Assembly (NCBI GenBank): GCA_965197635.1 | Contig: CBDANN010000007.1 | Span: 496,001 to 560,000 of the forward strand | Reading direction: 5' to 3' | Length of the DNA: 64,000 nt | Origin: Bin87 sp965197635 | GTDB taxonomy: Bacteria; Chloroflexota; Dehalococcoidia; Lucifugimonadales; UBA3495 | Shown here: one piece after another, positions 27,187-37,705 of the stretch | Layout: every line of letters begins with the position of its first letter | Numbering within the stretch: the first letter of the stretch is position 1 | Notes under the pieces: model-generated | Databases searched by the model: none | Seen by the model: the letters and a program-made list of their open reading frames with translations, nothing else | Told to the model about the DNA's origin: nothing | Program-made: the position numbers and the translations under genes

Positions 27187-27873
27187 GGATACGGCGGGTT
27201 GATCCAGAGCCTGCCCCGTACTTGATACGGGGTCGGTTCCACCGGCCACACCGTCGTATCCGGCCCCACATCCAGAACGTAGCGCATCCCGGCCGCCGCC
27301 AGGCCTTCCCGCAGCGTGGGAGACATCCCGAAAGCGCAATCGCCAGCGATCCATGGTGCGCTGAGGCGCCCGCGGGCCTGGGCTTCCTCCAGCATCTCCA
27401 ATGCCAACTCCGTCTTGCTCCAGAAACACCCCAGCCTGGCAGTTGGCGATCTTCCCCAACGCACCACGGTACTGCCGGGCCACTCCCACCCGACTTCAAC
27501 CCCTGCTTGGGAAAGTCGCTCCGCTCCCTTCCAGCACCCACACCCCCGCAGGGTCTTCCAACCGAGTGCCCAGATACTCCTGCAACCGTCCGATGACCGC
27601 GTCATCATCCCAGGGCGACTCGGTCAGGAAACGCGGCAACGCGCGGGGCGACGCCGGCACCGTCTCCGACAAGTTCTCGGCGTTGCGCCGCTCCCTGGGA
27701 CTGCACCAGCAGACCTTGCAGATCGTGGCGACTGTGCTCCCGCGTCTCCCGGCGTCCAAAGGCCGACGCAAAGTGGGCGTGAAAATCCTGAAAGGCCTGG
27801 TACACCCGCTCAAGGTCTGCCGCATCCATCGTCCAGCCCCGCCTCCCGAAGCCTTCGCTAACTCTCCGATCAT
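27187..27873 (-). pseudogene. IS701-type transposase of a second subgroup, multiply broken
   Basis: Pieces in several frames give the expected order: LERVYQAFQDFHAHFASAFG, SPRALPRFLTESPWDDDAVI, RLQEYLGTRLEDPAGVWVLE, then KTELALEMLEEAQARGRLSA, WIAGDCAFGMSPTLREGLAA, AGMRYVLDVGPDTTVWPVEP. The D-x-x-F-G-M region is the second catalytic Asp. About 30 codons around the first catalytic region are deleted, a palindromic insertion sits at 27207-27235, and the Tn3 derivative cuts off the C-terminus at 27186. The right element end GTTGTAATA with CTAA flank is at 27892-27904. Confidence 0.75.
27207..27235. repeat. Palindromic micro-insertion (CCCCGTACTTGATACGGGG)
   Basis: The perfect 7-bp arms CCCCGTA / TACGGGG with loop CTTGA (27214-27232), preceded by GAGCCTG, sit within the IS701-type gene where relatives have no such bases. 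Translated, similar insertions give the SSTGQAL scar seen in many genomes. A second class of small dispersed insertion. Confidence 0.55.
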
Positions 27874-27900
27874 CCGATCATTCCAACCGTCGTTGTAATA

Positions 27901-30900
27901 CTAACTACCTGGCCCTGAGACACTCAACTGGTTCCGGTTGGACAGCATCCTGCCGTCTGCCGTGCAGATGGCCCCCTGGTCGGCGCAGTCGGTGGTCGCT
28001 GGCAGCACGATGGTCACGCCGCCGTTGCCATCCGGCGCAACCGTGGTCTCCCACCGGATGTTGGGGGTGGCGCTGTCCCTATCCAGGCGGCGTGCCCCGG
28101 TAACCTCGCCCCCGGTCACCGTGAAGGCGTGATCCCGCACCGTCTTGTAGCTCAATTCGAACTCCTCGCTGAAGCGCAGTTCGAAGGTGAAGGCCGTATC
28201 CCCGTCGTGGGAGGACGGGGTGTCCAGCAACTCCGCCGTCAGCAGGGTGGGCGCTGGCTCAACGGCAGCCGTGGCTGCGCTGGTCAGGCTCTCCCCATTC
28301 CCAGCATCGTCGGTGAAGGACACTGAGACCTTGATGGCCTTGCCCTCCTCGGAGTCCGTGAGCGTGTATCTGTCGCCTGTGGCCCCCAATATGTCGGTGT
28401 CGTCCGCCAGCCACTGGTAGGCGAACGCCGCGTCGCCGGTACCGTCGCTGTCGGCAATCCCGGAGGTGTCCGCGGTCAGCGTCTCTCCCACCCGGGCGGT
28501 GCCACTGATGGCCGGTGCGCCCGTCGCCGGGTTATTCTCGGGGGGTGTCTGCTGCTCCTCCCCCTCGGGTCCGGCAACGGTAACCGAGGCTTCACCGGAC
28601 AACATCTTCCCGTCCCCGGTGCAGATGGCCCCCTGGGCTGTGCAGTCCGTTGTCGCGGGCAGCACGACGGTCACGTCACCGTTGCCATCCGGCGCAACCG
28701 TGATCTCCCACCGTATGTTGGGGGTGGCGCTGTCCCGGTCCAGGCGGCGTGCCCCGGTAACCTCGCCCCCGGTCACCGTGCAGGCGTGGTCCCGCAGCGT
28801 CTTGTAGCTCAATTCGAACTCCTCGCTGAAGCGCAGCTCGAAGGTGAAGGCCGTATCCCCGTCGTGGGAGGACGGGGTGTCGTTAAACTCCGCCGTCAGC
28901 AGTGTGGGCGCCGGCTCAACGGCAGCCGTGGCTGCGCTGGACAGGCTCTCCCCGTTCCCCGCGTCGTCGGTGAAGGACACCGTGACCTTGATGGCCTTGC
29001 CCTCCTCGGAGTCAGTCAGGATGTAGGTGGAGTCAGTAGCGTTCTGGATGTCGGTGTCGTCGGCGAGCCACTGGTAGGTGAATGTGGCCTTGTCCAACCC
29101 GTCGGCGTCTTCTATGGCCGACGTGTCAACTCTCAACGTCTGCCCGACCACCAGGTCCCCGCTGATGGCGGGCGTGCCAGTCGCGGGCCTATTCAGAGCG
29201 GCAGTCTCCTCGTCCGACGGGGCGCCCCGCCCGATGCCATTTACAGCGATGACCCTTGTAACATACTCAGTGTCGTCGGTTAGGCCCTGGATGCTGTGAG
29301 TCGTTCCGGACAGGGTTGCTTCGGAAACGTCCGCCTTTGTGTCCCAGCTAGCCGACGCCTCCTTCCACTGCACCACGTATCCAGTGATGGAGGAGCCGCC
29401 GTCGCCCCAGGTCCCTCGTCCGCCAAACTCGCCGCTCAGGTCCCACGTGGGCGCGTTCCATGACAGGTCCAGGTCCCCGGTATCAGTGGCCGAAACGTCA
29501 AAGTTCTCAGGTGCAGCCGGAGTTGTAGCTGTGACTACAACCGTCTTTGCACTGGTCAACCGCTCATAATTCCCAGCGTCGTCTTCAAAACCTACCTGTA
29601 TCTCGAGGGTCAGGCCCACGTCCCGGCGTGACACTGTGTAGCTGGGGTTCCCGCCAGCAACTATCGCAACCCGGAGCAAGCCTCCGTCCCCTGTGGAATA
29701 CAGTCCTTCGGTTGGATTTGCAAACCAATTGCCGCGGTACTCCACATTGGTTAATCCATTTGCGTCGGTTATTCCGGACGTGTCCACCGTAAGAGTTTCA
29801 CCGACCTGGGCAGTGCCGCTGATGGCCGGTGCGCCCGTGGCCGGGGTGTTCGCCGCCGCCTCCGCTGTCCTGATCTCCACCGGCTCGGACGCCTTGCTTA
29901 ACCGGGTGAAGAAGTTCGCCGCCTTCACACGGTACTCGTAAAGCACCCCGGGCTCCACGTCCGTATCGGTATAGGTGGTCTCTGCTGTCCCGGTGTTGGC
30001 GTATACCAGGGGCTCGGTCTCGCCCAGCTCGGGGCGATGGCGCAGGATCTGGTAGTCGTACAGGTAGGAGAATCCCACAGGCGGCTTCCAGGTCAGAACC
30101 ACAGCACCGTCCGAGACTGCGGCCGTCAGTCCATGGGGCCGGACCGGGACGTCAAGCGCCTCGCTGGTCAGCGACTCATCGTTGCCCGCATCGTCCGTGA
30201 AGGACACCCGCACCTTGATGGTCGTGCCCTGGTCGGAGTCAGTCAGGATGTAGGCCGGTCCCGTAGCCCCCGATATGTCGGTGTCGTCGGACAGCCACTG
30301 GTAGGCGTATATGGCGTCGTTCAGCCCGTCGGCATCGGAGATGGACGAGGTGTCCGCATCAAGTGCCTCGCCTACCTGCGGCGTGCCTCTGATGACAGGC
30401 TGACCGGTGGGCGGGCTGTTCGGCGTAACGCTCTCCTCTGCAGATGGAGGGCCGTCTCCAACCACGTTCGTCGCCACCACGCGGACGGTGTACTCTGTTC
30501 CTGGCGACAGGCTATTGATTGTGTACGAGTTCGCCGTCGTCGCTGCTGAAGATAGGTCGGCGGACGAATCCCAAGTGGCGGTTGCCTCCCTCCACTGTAT
30601 TGTGTATCCAGTAATGTCGGAGCCACCGTTGAATGCGGGAGCCTCCCAAGACACGCTCAACTGGTCTGAACTTGAAGTTTGAACGTCCACGGAGCGAGGT
30701 GGTCCAGGTACTGTGGCGTTCACTGCCGCAGTCGAAGCGCTGGTCAGCGATTCCTCGTTGCCCGCGTTGTCGGTGAAGCTCACCTGGACTTTGATGGTCT
30801 TGCTAGTGTCTTCTGACACCAAGGCGTAGGTAGAGTCGGTCGCGTCCTGGATGCCGGAGTCAGTTGTTCCGTCGTTCCGGAGCCACTGGTACGCAAAGGT

Positions 30901-32382
30901 GGCGTTGCTCAGCCCGTCGTCATCGTCGATGCCGGACGTTTCCGCCGTCAGCGTCTCGCCCACCTGCGAGGCGCCGCTGATGGTTGGAGCGCCTGTGGCC
31001 GGGTTGTTCGGCGTAACGCTCTCCTCTGCAGATGGAGGGCCGTCTCCAACCACGTTCGTCGCCATCACGCGGACGGTGTACTCTGTTCCTGGCGACAGGC
31101 TACTGATTGTGTACGAGTTCGCCGTCGTCGCTGCTGAAGACAGGTCGGCGGACGAATCCCAAGTGGCGGTTGCCTCCCTCCACTGTATTGTGTATCCAGT
31201 AATGTCGGAGCCACCGTCGAATGCGGGAGCTTCCCAAGACACGCTCAACTGGTCCGAACTTGAAGTTTGAACGTCCACGGAGCGAGGTGGTCCAGGTACT
31301 GTGGCGTTCACTGCCGCAGTCGAAGCGCTGGTCAGCGATTCCTCGTTGCCCGAGTTGTCGGTGAAGGTCACCCGCACCTTGATGGTATTGCCTACATCAT
31401 CAGGGGAGACCACCAAGTAAGACGCGCTTGTAGCGTTGGGGATGTCGGCATCATCGGTCCCGTCATTCCGGATCCACTGATAGCTGAAGGTGGCGTTGCT
31501 CAGCCCGTCGTCATCGTCGATGCCGGACGTTTCCGCCGTCAGCGTCTCGCCCACCTGCGCGGTGCCGCTGATGGTTGGAGCGCCTGTGGCCGGGTTGTTT
31601 GGCCTGGTTGCAGCCGCGACCACCGCGGTGGCATCGCTGGTCAACGTCTCGGCGTTGCCGGCGTCGTCGGTGAAGCTTACCCGTACTTTAATGGCCTTGC
31701 CAGAGTCGTCTGACACCAAGGCGTAGGTAGAGTCGGTCGCGTCCTGGATGTCGGAGTCAGTTGTTCCGTCGTTCCGGAGCCACTGGTAGGAGTAGGACAC
31801 GTTTTCCAGTCCGTCGCCGTCGACTATCCCCGACGTGTCCGCCGTCAGCGTCTCGCCCACCTGCGCCGTGCCGCTGATTGTGGGCAGCCCCGTTGCGGGG
31901 TTGTTGAGAGATCCCTTGATAGTGCGTTCGAGGCGGTTCGACAGGCGTTTTCCGTCGGAGGTGCAAATGGCGGCAACGTTATCGCAGGGACGGTTGTGTG
32001 CCACCGCTATCGTCACATCACCGAGAGAATCCGGAGTGACCTCAATCTTCCACCATTCCGATATTCGCGAATATGTTGTTCGTCGCGCCCCTGTCACCCT
32101 GCCACCCGTCACAGACACTGCACGGTCCCTGAGATTCGATCGAAGGATGGTTGTTGGCGCACTGAATCGGATCCTGACCATGAAGGGGCTTCCACCATGC
32201 GCCGCAGTGTCCAAGTCGAATCTCCCGGTTAGAGGCGGGAAAACCCAGGGTCTGGCCTGCTTGATGGCTAACACATTGTCGCTGGTGACCTTGAACTCGA
32301 TCTCCATGGCGAACGGTTCGCCGGACCTGACGCCGTATAGCTCCGCGAATCTATCGTGGATCGTGTCGAGGTGCCGGCGCAG
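27901..32382 (-). pseudogene. Giant secreted Ig/FN3 dikinase-like protein, C-terminal part
   Basis: Separated by one TAG (32383-32385) from the preceding segment and in the same frame; an ATG at 32307 could start it alone. It begins with the end of the ATP-grasp-type domain (FAMEIEFKVTSDNVLAIKQA RPW, as in PEP-synthase N domains), then about seven Ig-like repeats of the form NPATGAPTISGTAQVGETLT ... YQWL ... IKVRVSFTDDAGN, four fibronectin type III domains (e.g. VPGPPRSVDVQ), and two near-identical copies of a beta-rich module starting LLTAE (27930-28260 and 28600-28910). It ends SVSGPGS without an obvious sorting signal. The repeats suggest a cell-surface stalk or adhesin. Confidence 0.7.
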
Positions 32383-33060
32383 CTACGCCATTTGATCGTC
32401 GGTCATCAGCAGTTCGCCTCGCGGGACCTGGTTGGATAGCGCAAGAACGGTGTATTTGCCGCCGGGTTTCAACAGGAGTTCCTCCGGCACCGAGTTCACC
32501 TCGGGATTTGTCACCAGGTCCTCGCCAACCTGCGCGTTGACGTAATAGCTCCTCCATGTGCCGGTGACCGGATCAGTGCTGACTGCTACACCGTTTACCC
32601 GCTCGTCCGAATAGTTGGGATGCACCAGCACGCCCATGTACGTCGGCAGATGGTCGATGCGGTGAAAGTCCCTCTCCAGGAACGCCCGGAAGTTCCACAG
32701 GCTGGCGTACACCTGCTTGAGAGACTTGGAGATGCCGTCCTCCTCCGTCTCCTCTGGGTTTTGCGTCTTGGAGTCGTAGAGACCTGCCCCGTTAAAGTTG
32801 GGCAGGTCCTCGTTGTTGGTGCTGGACCGGTAGCGAAGCGACTGCCCATCCGGGTAATTGCCGTGCATGGTGGTCAGCGCCGTTTCGATCCACTCGGGGA
32901 CCTCCGCCTTCTTGATCTTCTTGCGCAACTTCTTCAGCTCAGACGCCATGGTGTCGTAGTCGGTCTGGAAGTCCGAGTCTGCCAGCATCTCCTCGATGTC
33001 ATCGTAGAGGTCGTTGTGCTTCATGAACTCGTCATAGAAATAGAACGGAATGGCGAACCC
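32383..33060 (-). pseudogene. Giant secreted protein, ATP-grasp (PPDK_N-like) segment
   Basis: Follows the preceding segment after a 1-nt shift at about 33085 (GAGGCACC where GAGGGCACC would restore the frame). Frame-corrected it reads GTVPDGFAIPFYFYDEFM, then LRYRSSTNNEDLPNFNGAGL, SLWNFRAFLERDFHRIDHLP, MGVLVHPNYSDERVNGVAVS. These are the ATP-binding motifs of the pyruvate phosphate dikinase N domain (R-S-S-x-x-x-E-D-L and M-x-V-L-V-x-x), shared by PEP synthase and glucan water dikinase. It ends MTDDQMA at a TAG, beyond which the frame stays open into the repeat region. I consider all three segments one ancestral gene. Confidence 0.7.
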
Positions 33061-35705
33061 ATCGGGAACGGTGCCTCCGGGAACTCCAGCGTCCCCAGCA
33101 CGGCGACGTTGGCCGCTTTCACACCAAAGGCGTCCCAGTCGTCGAAGCCGATATCGCTGAGAGGCGTGATTTCGGTCACAGTGAGGTCGCGCTGCGGCGT
33201 CTGAGTCCGTGCCGGACGCGACGAAGCGAAGTGGGCGTCGACCTCATCTGCGGTGGCCGCTCGGAGTGTGTATCCGGTGTCGGTCACCTGGTAATAGACG
33301 TGGCTGCCGATCAGATCGCTGATGTCATCGTTCTCGAGGGCGTCGGCAATGAAGGCGTTAGGAACGCCGTCCTGAAGTGCGCGCAGGTTGACATGAGATA
33401 GCGGTGTCTGGGGCACGCTGCTGATGATGCCGGCGACACGGGGCAACTCGTTGGGCAGTGCCTCGTAGATCACCACGTCGCGGGGATGGGGACGCTCGTC
33501 GGCGTCCAGCTCCCGCAGCAAGCCGTACCCTGCTGCCTGGTTGAGCGCCAAGAAGTCGGTTTCACCGTAAATATCGTCGTCAAACACGATGCTGATCCGA
33601 GATTCCCGGTACAATAGTAGGTCGTCACGAAAGACCGGCAACTTCCGGTTGCTAATCCGCAGTGCCAGGTTGTCGTCGAGTAGCGGCACATTTGCGGCCA
33701 GCAGCGTATGGACCCGCTCCATGAAACTGAAAGATTCAGACAGCAGGGGAAGTTGGTAGCGATATACTCCAAGGCTGCAGTCGGTAGCGACGAGGCCTGG
33801 GTCATAGACGAAACTGCCTCTGGTAGCATCTACCCATTCGGCGCCCAGGGTGGATATGAACGGCCAATGAAACCTGTTTCTTACGGTGTCCATGAAATAC
33901 ATCTGCGGTTGGTCACTGTCCAGTCCGATCATCAGGAATTTAATGACAGAGCGCCCGCTGGCATAATCAAAGGAGAGTCTGTCAAATGTTTCAATGTCGG
34001 GTATCACCACGTCGCCATGAGTGACGTGGGCAGCCGGGTTGACCGGGTTCATGGCTCCCAAGTTGTTGAGCTCAGTGATGTCGTCAGTGCAGTCGCCGTC
34101 GACATCCGCAGGGTCGGAGACCAGATACTGCTCCACCCGGTAACGGTCCACTGGCAACGCCGCCACGTTCTCGGCCAGCGTGGTCGTTCCGTCCTCGCCC
34201 TTCTTCACAAGCACCGGATACTCCACTGTCGTGCTGTCCACCTCGAAGGAGGCGTAGAGAACGAAGTAGTCCGCAGTCGTGGATGTGACCACGATGGGAA
34301 CGGCCGTCACGGCCACATCCGTGGGCGTGGCTCGATTGGGGCATGTCACCGCTTTTGTCGCAGCGCTGGTCAAAGACTCTTCGTAGCCTCGATCGTCCGT
34401 GAAGCTGACTCGCACTTTGAAGGCCTTGTTCAGATGTTCCGAGACAAGGGCAAGGGTTGTACTTGTTGCCCCCTCGATATCCGTCTCCACGGTTCCGACG
34501 ACGACAATCCACTGGTAGCTGTAGGAGGCGTTGTCCAGTCCGTCCTCGTCCCGGATGTCCGACGTTTCCGCTGTCAGCGTCTCTCCTGGCACAGGAATGC
34601 CTCTGATGGTTGGAGCTCCGGTTGCCGGGTTCGGCTTCCATGTCACCTCCGGCGTCGGCTCGCTGATCAGAGACTCCTCAACGCTCTCGTCGTCCGTGAA
34701 GGTCACCCGCACCCTGATGGCCTTGCTCAAGTACGCCTCGGTCAGGATATAGGTGGCATTCGTCGCTCCCTCGATATTCTTGTTAGCGTTCTTGCCGACG
34801 AAGACCCACTGGTATTCGTACTCCACCTCGGTCAACCCGTCTGCGTCCTGAATGTTCGACGTGTCTGCCGTTAAGGTCTCCCCCACCCACGCTTCGCCAT
34901 TGATGGTGGGAGCCCCTGTTGCAATCTGGTTCGATTCCGCCGTAATGGTCAGCGATTCGGGGAAACCGTGCCTGTCTATGAACGACACCCGCAACTTGAT
35001 GGTCTTGCCGACATCCGCATCAGTGAGACTGAAAGAGGACTCGTTGGCTCCGGCTATGTCGGTATCTGTTGTTCCATCACTGGATATCCACTGGTAGTAG
35101 AACTTGACCCGGTCCAGGCCGTTCTCGTCGGATATGCTCGACGTGTCTGCCGTTAGAAGCTCACCCACTGTCAGCGAGCCGTTGAACCTTGGTTTACCAG
35201 TTGCAGGGACGTTCACGGGTTCCGGTACATCACGCCACGCCCTGGGACCGTCGGTCTGGGGCACCCAGCCGAAGTCCGACCACCCGGACTCACCATGTGA
35301 ATTCACGGCCCGCACTCGGAAAGTATAGGAACTGCTGGGACTCAGTCCGCTGACCACCGCGCCTGCTCCGTAGAACGCGATTCCTATGCCGTTTCCCGGC
35401 AAGTCTGCCCAGTCCGACATCATGTGGAAGTACTGGACCTCATACGTCTCCGCCCCTGGCACCTCGTTCCACTCAACGTCCATCATCCCCATCCAGAGCG
35501 CCGTCCCCGTGGGTTGGTCCGGCGTGACCGGAACGCTGCCCGTCTCGCCTGTCTGGGCGTATGTGACCGGCGCCCCGGCCAGCAGAAGCATAAGCCCCGC
35601 CAGCGTCAGCACGCTGATGTAGGTCCGCAACGTTATGCTCGAGGGAGTAGATTGCAAGGCCTTGATACTTGGCCCTACTACCGACGGATGGGTCTCTCGT
35701 GACAT
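33021..35705 (-). CDS. Giant secreted protein, N-terminal part with phosphohistidine swivel domain
   Basis: The start at 35705 (MSRETH) follows AAGGAAGGAA. Residues about 25-50 form a signal peptide (VLTLAGLMLLLAGAPVTYA, cut before QTGE). Next come an FN3 domain (VEWNEVPGAETYEVQYF), three or four Ig-like repeats (GSLTVGELLTADTSSI ...), an uncharacterised region, and near residue 765 TPLSHVNLRALQDGVPNAF, the phosphohistidine swivelling domain with its His, most like glucan water dikinases. The final KAANVAVLGTL starts the ATP-grasp domain before the frameshift. Swivel first, ATP-grasp second, no PEP barrel: the order of glucan water dikinase rather than PEP synthase, here on an exported protein. 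Confidence 0.75.
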   Translation of the reverse strand: MSRETHPSVVGPSIKALQSTPSSITLRTYISVLTLAGLMLLLAGAPVTYAQTGETGSVPVTPDQPTGTALWMGMMDVEWNEVPGAETYEVQYFHMMSDWADLPGNGIGIAFYGAGAVVSGLSPSSSYTFRVRAVNSHGESGWSDFGWVPQTDGPRAWRDVPEPVNVPATGKPRFNGSLTVGELLTADTSSISDENGLDRVKFYYQWISSDGTTDTDIAGANESSFSLTDADVGKTIKLRVSFIDRHGFPESLTITAESNQIATGAPTINGEAWVGETLTADTSNIQDADGLTEVEYEYQWVFVGKNANKNIEGATNATYILTEAYLSKAIRVRVTFTDDESVEESLISEPTPEVTWKPNPATGAPTIRGIPVPGETLTAETSDIRDEDGLDNASYSYQWIVVVGTVETDIEGATSTTLALVSEHLNKAFKVRVSFTDDRGYEESLTSAATKAVTCPNRATPTDVAVTAVPIVVTSTTADYFVLYASFEVDSTTVEYPVLVKKGEDGTTTLAENVAALPVDRYRVEQYLVSDPADVDGDCTDDITELNNLGAMNPVNPAAHVTHGDVVIPDIETFDRLSFDYASGRSVIKFLMIGLDSDQPQMYFMDTVRNRFHWPFISTLGAEWVDATRGSFVYDPGLVATDCSLGVYRYQLPLLSESFSFMERVHTLLAANVPLLDDNLALRISNRKLPVFRDDLLLYRESRISIVFDDDIYGETDFLALNQAAGYGLLRELDADERPHPRDVVIYEALPNELPRVAGIISSVPQTPLSHVNLRALQDGVPNAFIADALENDDISDLIGSHVYYQVTDTGYTLRAATADEVDAHFASSRPARTQTPQRDLTVTEITPLSDIGFDDWDAFGVKAANVAVLGTLEFPEAPFPMGSPFRSISMTSS

Positions 35706-35785
35706 CACGCGTTGTTCCTTCCTTTCCCTCTTTCGGCTCAGTGCCTTTCCGTCGCAACAGGTCAGGTGGTTTCTCGGCCTGAGTC

Positions 35786-35889
35786 CTAATACGTTACCAG
35801 ATGCATGTAAGATAGCTGTTAGAATTTTCGTCATTTACGGGTAACTTCTTGTGAGTTTTGTAACGAACACCATAACCGCCCCTGCTTAG
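35786..35889. repeat. 104-bp direct repeat flanking IS701 copy 2 (left unit)
   Basis: Begins CTAATACGTTACC and ends CCTGCTTAG. The right unit is 37365-37468, same orientation, with only three mismatches. Both begin CTAA and end TTAG, the YTAR target form of this IS701. The left unit touches the left end of the IS and the right unit touches its right end. It also covers the promoter region of the giant secreted gene at 35705. Confidence 0.9.
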
Positions 35890-37364
35890 TACTACAGTCG
35901 CGCTTGTGATGAAGGTTTCTGAAGGCGTCTCCGGTAATGACACTGCATGGCCCGGGCCTGGTGCCGCCGTCTCCATCCCGACCAGTGGATGGTCAGGGCA
36001 GGACTGCCACGGGGCAGCCACAGGAGCCGGCATAGCAGTCGTCTGACCTCGGGTACGGTCAGTGGGATGAGTTCTCCCGGGAACCTATCCCCCTTTTACC
36101 GTCGCCACCGGCGGCATAGGACCGGATTACCGCCAGAAAGGCATGGGCCAGCAGCGCCCGGGTGATGTGCCGGTGCCAGCCGACCCACAGGCGTACCTCA
36201 TACTCATCCAGCCCCACCTCCTGTTTGGCCTCCTTGAAGGCGTCTTCGATGATCCACCGGGTGCCAGCCACGCGCACCAGTTCCGCCAGCGATACCTCTC
36301 CCGTACTAAAACAGGCGTAGTAGGCCAGCTCCTCAGGATCGGCAATGCCCGAACCCTTGACCAAGCACGCACCAGCAGCCAATGCCCCTGATCCAGTGCT
36401 GACCAGGGTCCTATCGGCAACCAACCCCAATCGTAGAGGCGCGGCCCCTTGCTGCCCTCCCCAGCGCTCAGACGTTGCCACCGGTCATCGGGTATCTGCT
36501 GGGCCAGTTCACGGGCTGCCACCTGTGCCGAGCCATCCTCCGTATCCGCCCACAGCGGCCGATTGTTCAAAGATCTGGTTCTTCACCGCCAGCACGTAGG
36601 ACAGGCTCTGTTCCTCCAGCCACCGTCGCAGTTGACACGATCTTTGACCAATCGCATTGCCGTACACCGTATCCCCAGTTACCCAGGCAAAGGGCACCCC
36701 AACCGCCACCGCGCGGGCGATCATCTCCTGAGCCAGTTGTGCTTTGGTATGAAAGACCACCCCTTCCGGGACACCGGCTTCCCGCCGCCGCTCCACATCC
36801 TCCGCCCACTCCTGGGGCAGATACAGCTCCCGATCCAGAAAGGCCGCGCCCCGTCGGCTGCCATACGCCAGGAACACCCCGATCTGACAGTTCTCCACCT
36901 TCCCCGCCGTGCCGCTGTACTGACGCTTCACCCCCACCGACTTCTGGCCTTGCTTCAGAAACCCCGTCTCATCCACCACCAGCACCCCGCCGGGGTCGCC
37001 CAGATGCTCCACCACGTACCCTTGCAGGTCGTCCCGTACTTGGTCCGCGTCCCAGTGGTACACCGCCAGCAGACGCTGCACACCGTCGGGCGTGGCGTCG
37101 CCAGCATATTCGGCCAACTGCCACCCGTTCTTGCGCTCCACCGACCCCAGCAATCCTTGCAGGTACGCCAGCGCCCGCTGCCGAGACTCACTGCGGCTGA
37201 AACGCGACGCGATACGCCCGTGCAGCGCCTGGAGCCCAGCCTCCCAGTCCAGCGTTTCCTCCAGCACGGCCTCTCGCTCCAGTAATGTCTGACCCATTTC
37301 CAACCCCTCCACTCTCACCAGTAATCATGGGCCTATCCTACCAAAGGCAAGCGCGACTGTAGTA
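35890..37364 (-). mobile_element. IS701-family element, copy 2
   Basis: 1,475 bp from TACTACAGTCGCGCTTG to CAAGCGCGACTGTAGTA, perfect 17-bp inverted ends. Flanking tetramers are TTAG (left) and CTAA (right). Nearly identical to copy 3 (60342-61818), including the same three micro-insertions, so these two shared a recent ancestor after the insertions occurred. Confidence 0.9.
36059..37318 (-). pseudogene. IS701 transposase copy 2 (micro-insertions, frameshifts)
   Basis: The N-terminal frame (37318-36509) is intact through VLVVDETGFLKQG and FAWVTGDTVYGN, carries an insertion at 36638-36655 (GN then AIGQRSC instead of DRK) and loses frame at a second insertion at 36561-36578 just after YVLAVKN. 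A third insertion at about 36349-36366 shifts the rest, which still reads WIIEDAFKEAKQEVGLDEYE and ends SRENSSH. All three insertions contain a GATCTTTGACCAA-like core. The protein cannot be made in one piece, yet this version was amplified. Confidence 0.85.
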
Positions 37365-37468
37365 CTAATACGTTACCAGATGCATGTAAGATAGCTGTTA
37401 GAATTATCGTCATTTACGGGTAACTTCTTGTGAATTTTGTAACGAACACCATAATCGCCCCTGCTTAG
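37365..37468. repeat. 104-bp direct repeat flanking IS701 copy 2 (right unit)
   Basis: Right partner of 35786-35889 with three substitutions. Beyond it, 37469-37702 contains no gene that I can support. Confidence 0.9.
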
Positions 37469-37705
37469 CCCCGCATCCAGGCCATGTCAAACGGGGGCTG
37501 GAGCGTGAATCGAGAAGGCGGCCTGTTGCACAAGAATAGGTCCCGGGGGAACGGTTGTCAAAACTGGGAGTAGCCAGCGTACGTATCAACGACAGGCACG
37601 TGAAGAGCGGCCAAGCGCCCGTGATGGCAACTGTTGAGTGCGTCCGGCACCGGCAGAACGGAGGTCCGCTGGGCGCTTTGGGGCCGTTCTACCAGTTCCC
37701 TATAA

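Noticed and set aside
32383..32385. In-frame TAG in the giant secreted protein and another at 4612 suggested stop-codon reassignment
   Set aside because: TAG is the normal terminator of the intact DUF1800, DUF1501 and NHL genes (41110, 42282, 43317), so it is not recoded. The two TAGs are better seen as nonsense mutations or errors.
28129..32395. Numerous long plus-strand frames opposite the giant Ig/FN3 gene
   Set aside because: They are antisense to a repeat protein whose codon bias keeps the opposite strand open; none shows a domain or ribosome site.
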